Assembly: GCA_964345695.1 (NCBI GenBank)
Contig: CAYFSC010000117.1
Location: 1-9,873, forward strand
From: CAYFSC01 sp964345695
GTDB lineage: Bacteria; Bacteroidota; Rhodothermia; Rhodothermales; Salinibacteraceae
Length of the DNA stretch: 9,873 nt
Direction of reading: 5' to 3'
The position numbers were made by a program, and so were the translations under genes. Below the pieces are notes generated by a model, which saw only the letters and a program-made list of their open reading frames with translations, was not told the DNA's origin and did not search any database. Of the stretch, positions 5,572 to 9,873 are shown piece after piece. The number at the start of each line of letters is the position of its first letter. Positions within the stretch are counted from its first letter, which is position 1.

Positions 5572-6798
5572 ATGATCCTTCGCTCTCTGCGCCTCCGATC
5601 CTTCCGCGCGCACGCATCGACGGAGGTGGAGCTTGCGCCCTCGATCAACCTGCTGCACGGGCCGAACGGGGTCGGTAAGACCAACGTGCTGGAGGCGGTG
5701 CACTACCTCTGCCTCACCAAAAGCTTTACGGCGGCGCGCGACCACTACGCCGTGCGGAAGGGCGCGCCGTACTTCGAGCTGGAAGGCCAGTTCGAGGGCG
5801 TGCGCCGCAAGCCGATGAAGGTCCGATTGGTGTACGTGCCCAGCGACGGGAAGAAGATCTTCGTCAACGGTGCGCCGCTCGACCGCCTGGCCGACATCGT
5901 GGGGCGGCTGCCCGTCGTCGTGTTCTCGCCCGAGGACCACGAGCTCACTGCGGGCGGGCCGAGCGAGCGGCGGCGGTTCCTGAACAACATCCTCAGCCAG
6001 GCGCGGCCGGTGTACATGGACGACCTGATGAAGTACCGCCGGGCGCGCAAGCAGCGTAACGAGGTCCTGCGCTCGTACAAGAAGCGGCCGCAGTCGCCGC
6101 CGGCTGAGGTGCTAGAGCCCTGGACCGAGAAGCTCATCACCCTCGGGAGTCGCGTCATCCTGCGCCGCCACCGGTTCCTGCAGTCCTTCCGTGACGATCT
6201 GACTGACGCGTATACGCGTATCGAAAGCGTTGCGGAGGAGCCGTCCATCGAGTACGACACGATCGACGACCTGGGCGCCGATCCGTCGCTGGAATCCATC
6301 GAACGACGCTTCCGCGAGAAGCTGGAGCGGAAGGCCGATCATGAAGAGAATCGGGGCACCACGCTCGTCGGTCCGCAGCGCGACGAGTTGGTGTTCCGCC
6401 TCGATGACCTGGAAGTGCGCCGCTACGGCTCGCAGGGCCAGCACCGCACGTTCGGCATGGCGCTCAAGCTGGCGCAGTATTTCTACCTTCGGGATCGAGG
6501 GGATGAACAGCCGCTCCTTTTGCTCGACGATGCCTTCGGCAAGCTCGACGCGCGCCGCACGGAGGTCTTTTTGGAACTGCTGAAGACGGATGTGATCGGA
6601 CAAAGCTTGATTACCGCGACGCGCCGGTCAACGTTCGAAGACACGGTCGACTTTACGGCCAACGCACACGCCGCTTTTCACGTGACTCGCGACGAGGGGG
6701 CCGCTTCTGTGCAGCGGAACGACGGAGGGACGCCCGCCGCAGCATCGTCCCCGGCGGAAGCGGCCCCCAACCCGTCGCCCGTCGCCGACGAGCCGTAA
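5572..6798 (+). CDS. recF: DNA replication and repair protein RecF
   Basis: RecF is an SMC-like ATPase that, with RecO and RecR, helps load RecA onto gapped DNA at stalled forks. The 408-residue protein opens with MILRSLRLRSFRAH, the typical first strand, and carries Walker A GPNGVGKT at 30-37, the family LTKSFTA stretch at 48-54, SPEDHELTAGGPSERRRF at 119-136, the ABC signature YGSQGQHRT at 285-293 and Walker B LLLLDDAFGKLD at 315-326, with TATRRSTF at 348-355 as the later switch region. The ATP-binding parts are all intact. The usual length is about 360-380; the last 30-odd residues (from about 375) are an Ala/Pro/acidic low-complexity tail not needed by the fold. The ATG at 5572 is fixed by the conserved N-terminus; it has no Shine-Dalgarno. 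No dnaA or dnaN lies upstream as in many genomes; instead a GNAT gene is divergent and a parS site sits in the gap. Confidence 0.96.
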   Translation: MILRSLRLRSFRAHASTEVELAPSINLLHGPNGVGKTNVLEAVHYLCLTKSFTAARDHYAVRKGAPYFELEGQFEGVRRKPMKVRLVYVPSDGKKIFVNGAPLDRLADIVGRLPVVVFSPEDHELTAGGPSERRRFLNNILSQARPVYMDDLMKYRRARKQRNEVLRSYKKRPQSPPAEVLEPWTEKLITLGSRVILRRHRFLQSFRDDLTDAYTRIESVAEEPSIEYDTIDDLGADPSLESIERRFREKLERKADHEENRGTTLVGPQRDELVFRLDDLEVRRYGSQGQHRTFGMALKLAQYFYLRDRGDEQPLLLLDDAFGKLDARRTEVFLELLKTDVIGQSLITATRRSTFEDTVDFTANAHAAFHVTRDEGAASVQRNDGGTPAAASSPAEAAPNPSPVADEP

Positions 6799-6815
6799 GG
6801 ATCCTTTGACGCGTG

Positions 6816-6898
6816 CCGTTCGGCGGAACGGACGAACGGTTTCGAAGTCTGCATCCCTGCATGTGACCGTTCCGAAGCGACGTTCTGTTTGCAGAACG
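6816..6898. repeat. Cluster of three inverted repeats built on GAACGG/CCGTTC
   Basis: In the recF-M48 gap the word GAACG(G) or its complement occurs six times. CCGTTC (6816-6821) pairs with GAACGG (6826-6831), 4-nt loop. GAACGGT (6834-6840) pairs with ACCGTTC (6866-6872), 25-nt loop. CGTTCTG (6881-6887) pairs with CAGAACG (6892-6898), 4-nt loop, followed by a pyrimidine-rich stretch. It could be a recF terminator, an operator for a dimeric regulator or a structured leader of the M48 gene. TCTGTTTG at 6884-6891 is one base off the Bacteroidota -7 box and overlaps the last hairpin. Confidence 0.45.
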
Positions 6899-6932
6899 GC
6901 TCTTGCTTTCTCTGGAAGACACACCATCTGGA

Positions 6933-8474
6933 ATGAACGCTTCTGCTGGATCGTCTCGCTCTTGGCTCCGGTCGTCGCTCCGTCTGCTGGTGCCGGTGGT
7001 GCTGCTGGTTGTCTCGGTGTCCACCACCGGGTGTGTGTCCACAGGGGTCAACCCGGTCTCGGGGAACACGCGCGCCTACGGGTACTCGTGGGAGGAAGAG
7101 GTTCGCCTCGGCGAGCAGGCCGACCAGCAGATCCGCCAGCAGTTCGGGGTGTACGAAGACGAGGAGTTGCAGCAGTACCTAGACCGCGTGGCGCAGGAAG
7201 TGCTGACCGTCAGCCACATGCGGCGCGAAGACACGGCCCCGAGGTTCCGCGACACCGAGTTTACGTTCCGGATTCTCGACAGCCCGGTCATCAATGCGTT
7301 CGCGCTGCCGGGCGGCTATGTGTACGTAACTCGGGGCCTCATGGCGCACCTGAACAACGAGGCGCAGCTGGCGGTGGTGCTCGGGCACGAGATTGGGCAC
7401 GTCGCGGCGCGGCACGCCTCGCAGCAAGCTGCCCGGCAGCAGTTTACCCAGGGCCTGCTCTTGGCCGGAGCCGTGGCCGGACAGGCAACCCTCGGCGGCA
7501 GTGCGGCCGAGAACATTTTGGGCATCGGCGGGCAGGCTGCACAGCTTCTGTCCCTCAGCTACAGCCGGGACAACGAACGCGAGTCCGACCGCCTCGGCGT
7601 GGAGTATGCCACCAAGGCCGGATACGATGCAGCCGAAGGATCGGAGTTTTTTACCAGCTTGAAGCGGATCCGAGACCAGAGCGGCCAGTCGATCCCGACC
7701 TGGCAGTCCACCCACCCTGATCCCGGCCGGCGAGAGGACACGATCGTGGAGCTGGCGCAGAACTGGGAGCAGAAGGTGCCGGGCACGGCCCGGGCCGTGG
7801 AGCAGGAGAACTACTACGCGCAGCTGGACGGCATCGTCATGGGGAAGAATCCGCGCCAAGGCTTCGTCGAGAACGAGGTGTTTTACCATCCCGAGCTCCG
7901 CTTCCGCTTTCCGGTGCCCTCTGGATGGCGCGTGGTGAACCAGCCGAGCCAGGTGGCGCTCGTGGCGCCGAACCAGGAGGCGTACCTCATCTTCGGCTTT
8001 GCGCAGGAAGACTCGCCGGAGGCCGCAGCCCGGGCCTTTGCTTCACAGCAGGGCCTAACGGTCGTTGATCGAAGCACCACCGACGTGAACGGCATCCCGG
8101 CCCAGCGGGTGCTCGTGTCCGGCCAAACGCAGCAAGGACAAGAGGTTCGGCTGCTGGGCTATTTCCTGGAGTACGACGGCAACGTGTATCGCTACCAGGG
8201 GGTGAGCGCCGGTGCGACATACGACACGTACCGGCCGCGCTTCGAGCGCACCGTACAGGGATTCCGGGAGCTCACCGATCCCGACAAGCTTGACGTGCGG
8301 CCCACCCGGCTCGCCGTCCGTCCGGCCAACCGGGCTGCGTCGTTCCGAACCTTCGTGCCGGAGCGCGCCCTTCCCGACGATATGACGGCCGGGGATCTCG
8401 CCATCATCAACCAGCTCGATCTCGACGATCGGGTGCCGGCCGGGCGCCCGCTGAAGCTGCCGAGCGACGGGTGA
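6933..8474 (+). CDS. M48-family zinc metalloprotease, predicted lipoprotein (BepA/YfgC-like)
   Basis: This encodes 513 residues from ATG 6933. A TTG at 6903 is in frame, but starting at 6933 places a good signal peptide (SLRLLVPVVLLVVSVS) at the N-terminus with TTGC and Cys34 as a lipobox, though Thr at -3 is atypical. The M48 domain follows: NAFALPGGYVYVTRGLM at 121-137, zinc site HEIGH at 152-156 and the third ligand Glu217 in NERESDRLG. All catalytic residues are intact. Residues about 300-450 form a further domain with a PSGWRVVN start, seen in secreted M48 proteins. The last 40 residues (ALPDDMTAGDLAIINQLDLD, then VPAGRPLKLP) resemble a degenerate LysM-like module, suggesting wall contact. 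Proteins of this type degrade or help assemble misfolded outer-membrane proteins in the periplasm. It is 134 bp downstream of recF, probably with its own promoter, and converges with the MaoC gene. Confidence 0.9.
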   Translation: MNASAGSSRSWLRSSLRLLVPVVLLVVSVSTTGCVSTGVNPVSGNTRAYGYSWEEEVRLGEQADQQIRQQFGVYEDEELQQYLDRVAQEVLTVSHMRREDTAPRFRDTEFTFRILDSPVINAFALPGGYVYVTRGLMAHLNNEAQLAVVLGHEIGHVAARHASQQAARQQFTQGLLLAGAVAGQATLGGSAAENILGIGGQAAQLLSLSYSRDNERESDRLGVEYATKAGYDAAEGSEFFTSLKRIRDQSGQSIPTWQSTHPDPGRREDTIVELAQNWEQKVPGTARAVEQENYYAQLDGIVMGKNPRQGFVENEVFYHPELRFRFPVPSGWRVVNQPSQVALVAPNQEAYLIFGFAQEDSPEAAARAFASQQGLTVVDRSTTDVNGIPAQRVLVSGQTQQGQEVRLLGYFLEYDGNVYRYQGVSAGATYDTYRPRFERTVQGFRELTDPDKLDVRPTRLAVRPANRAASFRTFVPERALPDDMTAGDLAIINQLDLDDRVPAGRPLKLPSDG

Positions 8475-8486
8475 GACGCTGGTGCG

Positions 8487-8945
8487 CTACGACTCTTTCT
8501 TGCCGGGCATGACAGGGGTCTTCTCTTCCTCGGTAGGCGGAATGACCCGTCCCTCGCCGCCGAGGATCATCTTGCCCTCTCGGTAGATGTAGACTTTCAC
8601 CTTGACGTGCTTGTTGACCTCCAGCTTCTCGGCAACCTTGATTTCGACCTTGACTTCAGAGCCCACGGGGACGGGACGCAGAAACCGGCAAGAGATGCCG
8701 ACGGCAATGCTTCCGTGTCCCGGAAAGTCGCGCCCGAGAACCTTGGAAATGAGCCCGAGCAGCAGAACGCCGTGCACGACGGGCCGACCGAAGCGCGAGT
8801 GCTCCTTCGCGTATTCTTCGTCGACATGGATCGGATTGTCGTCGCCGGTGATGCGGGCGAACGTCTTTACATCCTCGGCCGTGACTACCTTGGTCCATTC
8901 GTGGGAGTCGCCGACTTCAATCGTCTCGTAGGTATGAGCAGCCAT
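8487..8945 (-). CDS. MaoC-like hotdog-fold (R)-specific enoyl hydratase/dehydratase
   Basis: This encodes 152 residues from ATG 8943-8945; the frame is open to 8999 but the conserved protein begins at MAAHTYETIEVGD. It is a single hotdog domain of normal length. The hydratase-2 motif is intact: ARITGDDNPIHVDEEYA at 30-46, with Asp35 and His40 spaced as the catalytic Asp31/His36 of PhaJ, then SRFGRPVVHGVLLLGLIS at 50-67. This type hydrates trans-2-enoyl thioesters to the (R)-3-hydroxy form, linking beta-oxidation to fatty acid or polyhydroxyalkanoate synthesis; the exact thioester cannot be read from sequence. The C-terminus is a charged tail (PTEEEKTPVMPGKKES). No fatty-acid or PHA gene is adjacent, so the pathway is open. 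It converges with the M48 gene across 12 bp, with no clear terminator between them, and has a CCTCCT tract 5 nt before the start instead of a Shine-Dalgarno. Confidence 0.88.
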   Translation of the reverse strand: MAAHTYETIEVGDSHEWTKVVTAEDVKTFARITGDDNPIHVDEEYAKEHSRFGRPVVHGVLLLGLISKVLGRDFPGHGSIAVGISCRFLRPVPVGSEVKVEIKVAEKLEVNKHVKVKVYIYREGKMILGGEGRVIPPTEEEKTPVMPGKKES

Positions 8946-9001
8946 GGGGAAGGAGGAAGGTACAAGTACGCACGTCACGATCGCGGGCTCTAGCCGCAAC
9001 G

Positions 9002-9009
9002 CAAAACTA
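9002..9009 (-). promoter_or_regulatory. Candidate Bacteroidota -7 promoter box for the MaoC gene
   Basis: On the - strand the sequence reads TAGTTTTG, an exact match to the TAnnTTTG consensus of the primary Bacteroidota sigma factor. It lies 57 bp upstream of the MaoC ATG, giving a leader of about 50 nt. No TTTG is seen at the expected -33 distance; a T-run at 9024-9028 is too close. The 175-bp gap it sits in (8946-9120) shows nothing else recognisable. Confidence 0.35.
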
Positions 9010-9120
9010 GGAAGAAAGAAGGGAAAAACCCACTCCGGTTATCGCGTCCCGGTGCGCACCCGATGCGTTCGGGCGCGTCGTCTCTTCGCCCATGAGGAGG
9101 GGAAGGACGCCGGTCCCGCA

Positions 9121-9873
9121 TCAACGAATCGAGGTGCGTCCGGACCACGACAGGCCCAGCCGCACGCCAAACCGCTCGTCGTAGAGTTCGCCAGAGTCAA
9201 GGGAAAGAGCGGCCTCGTACGAAAGACCAAGCTCTGTAGAGAGGGACCCCGTCACCTCAGCAAGAAATGACCATTGGTGGAGCGGCGGCTCGTACACCTG
9301 GCTTTCCGTGCCTCCCGATCCTAAACAGTCCGGCTGGACGCAGACGCGGCGCGATCCGTAGTTTCGGCTCCACGTGCCGAAGAGCCGATACGACACGTCC
9401 GCGAGGGTGCCTTGCAGGCCGAGGTGGTGGGCCACAACGATGTTGTTGTCGACGCCCGGATTCTCGCCGTCCGCAAACATCAGCGGCATCCCGAGGGTGC
9501 GTCCGCGGTACACCCAGCCGCTTCGGTAGACGCCGTTGCTGTAGTACACGTCGGTGCCGAACTCTCCGAACGACGGGCTGTCCGGGTTCTCCATTTGGGC
9601 ACTCTGTCGTTTCGTATAGAGATGCTCCCACAGCACGCGCTCCACGAGTTGCGGCCCATCGGCCCAGTCGAGGCTTACGCCCCACAGGCCATCCCACACG
9701 TTCCGGTAGTCGGCCCCGGCGCTCGTTTCGATATAGAACTCCCGGTACACCTGGGCATCGACGCCCCACGCGCGAGCCGTGATCGCGTAGTCGTACATGC
9801 CGTTCGCACTGCCCAGGGCTTCTCCGCCCGCGGAGGGCTCGGCGTCGGGATCGTCGCTGGGTTGCGCGAAGAA
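9121..9873 (-). CDS. Capsule assembly Wzi-family outer-membrane protein (5' end outside window)
   Basis: The frame is open from the window edge to the TGA at 9121-9123, giving at least 250 C-terminal residues; the ATG at 9798 is internal because the frame continues upstream in a plausible acidic loop. The sequence alternates short polar and aromatic strands, as in outer-membrane beta-barrels. The stretch with YYSNGVYRSGWVYRGRTLG, then NNIVVAHHLGLQG and YRLFGTWSRNYGS, is the pattern I associate with Bacteroidota Wzi-type capsule proteins (Caps_assemb_Wzi). Such proteins bind capsular or exopolysaccharide at the cell surface. Two cysteines in RRVCVQPDCLG may form a disulfide in an extracellular loop. 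The end, SGRTSIR, lacks the usual terminal aromatic of barrel proteins. It precedes the MaoC gene on the same strand by 175 bp, but a candidate promoter lies between them, so the two are probably separate units. Confidence 0.75.
   Translation of the reverse strand, partial: FFAQPSDDPDAEPSAGGEALGSANGMYDYAITARAWGVDAQVYREFYIETSAGADYRNVWDGLWGVSLDWADGPQLVERVLWEHLYTKRQSAQMENPDSPSFGEFGTDVYYSNGVYRSGWVYRGRTLGMPLMFADGENPGVDNNIVVAHHLGLQGTLADVSYRLFGTWSRNYGSRRVCVQPDCLGSGGTESQVYEPPLHQWSFLAEVTGSLSTELGLSYEAALSLDSGELYDERFGVRLGLSWSGRTSIR

Noticed and set aside
5436..5684. N-terminal extension of the GNAT frame, including MFHVE
   Set aside because: It covers the parS site and the first 113 bp of recF; GNAT homology starts at ATG 5435.
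5008..5940. 310-codon - strand open frame across the GNAT and recF starts
   Set aside because: It overlaps both real genes and the parS site in another frame and shows no family motif.
6679..6684. Second CACGTG core inside recF as a further parS
   Set aside because: Only about 11 of 16 consensus positions match and the right arm is wrong.
6806..7720. Long + strand open frame of 304 codons overlapping the M48 gene
   Set aside because: It is a shadow frame of the M48 gene, rich in Arg/Gly/Ala and with no motif, while the M48 frame carries an intact HEIGH site.
1..9873. tRNA, rRNA, CRISPR array, insertion sequence or prophage
   Set aside because: No cloverleaf arms with CCA-type ends, spaced direct repeats, transposase or integrase motifs, or terminal inverted repeats were seen.

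Overview
The window is a gene-dense, high-GC stretch of bacterial chromosome. The best fit is a halophilic member of the Salinibacter/Rhodothermota branch near Bacteroidota. Supporting signs are acidic, Asp/Glu-rich proteins, a Bacteroidota-type Wzi-family capsule protein, a secreted TPR-CHAT protein, and mostly absent Shine-Dalgarno sequences. One exact match to the Bacteroidota -7 promoter box (TAnnTTTG) is also present. The assignment comes from gene style and content, not from a marker gene, so it is tentative at genus level.

Layout. (1) Positions 1-655, + strand: the 3' part of a degenerate MNT-type nucleotidyltransferase-fold gene, overlapping by a GTGA junction with a small HEPN-domain gene; this is a HEPN/MNT toxin-antitoxin-like pair. 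(2) Positions 661-4405, - strand: a large exported TPR-CHAT protease-like protein followed after 40 nt by murQ (MurNAc-6-phosphate etherase), probably one transcription unit. Its end meets the HEPN gene tail to tail. (3) Positions 4406-4856: the longest gene-poor stretch, with one doubtful acidic mini-ORF, a 9-bp tandem repeat and a tandem hairpin. (4) Positions 4857-6798: a divergent pair, a GNAT acetyltransferase with a four-cysteine tail (-) and recF (+). The space between them carries a near-perfect parS centromere site for ParB. (5) Positions 6799-8474: a palindrome-rich spacer and an M48 zinc-protease lipoprotein (+). (6) Positions 8487-9873, - strand: a MaoC-like hotdog dehydratase with a candidate promoter, and the C-terminal part of a Wzi-family outer-membrane capsule protein that runs off the window.

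How the parts relate. The window is mainly housekeeping and envelope functions, not one integrated system. RecF (recombinational repair) beside a parS site suggests an origin-side chromosomal neighbourhood. Several products act on or in the envelope: MurQ in wall recycling, the CHAT protein predicted on the periplasmic side, the M48 lipoprotein in outer-membrane quality control, and Wzi in capsule attachment. The most interesting items are the parS site, the CHAT protein predicted to face the periplasm and co-oriented with murQ, the MNT partner that has lost its catalytic motif, and the inverted-repeat cluster upstream of the M48 gene.
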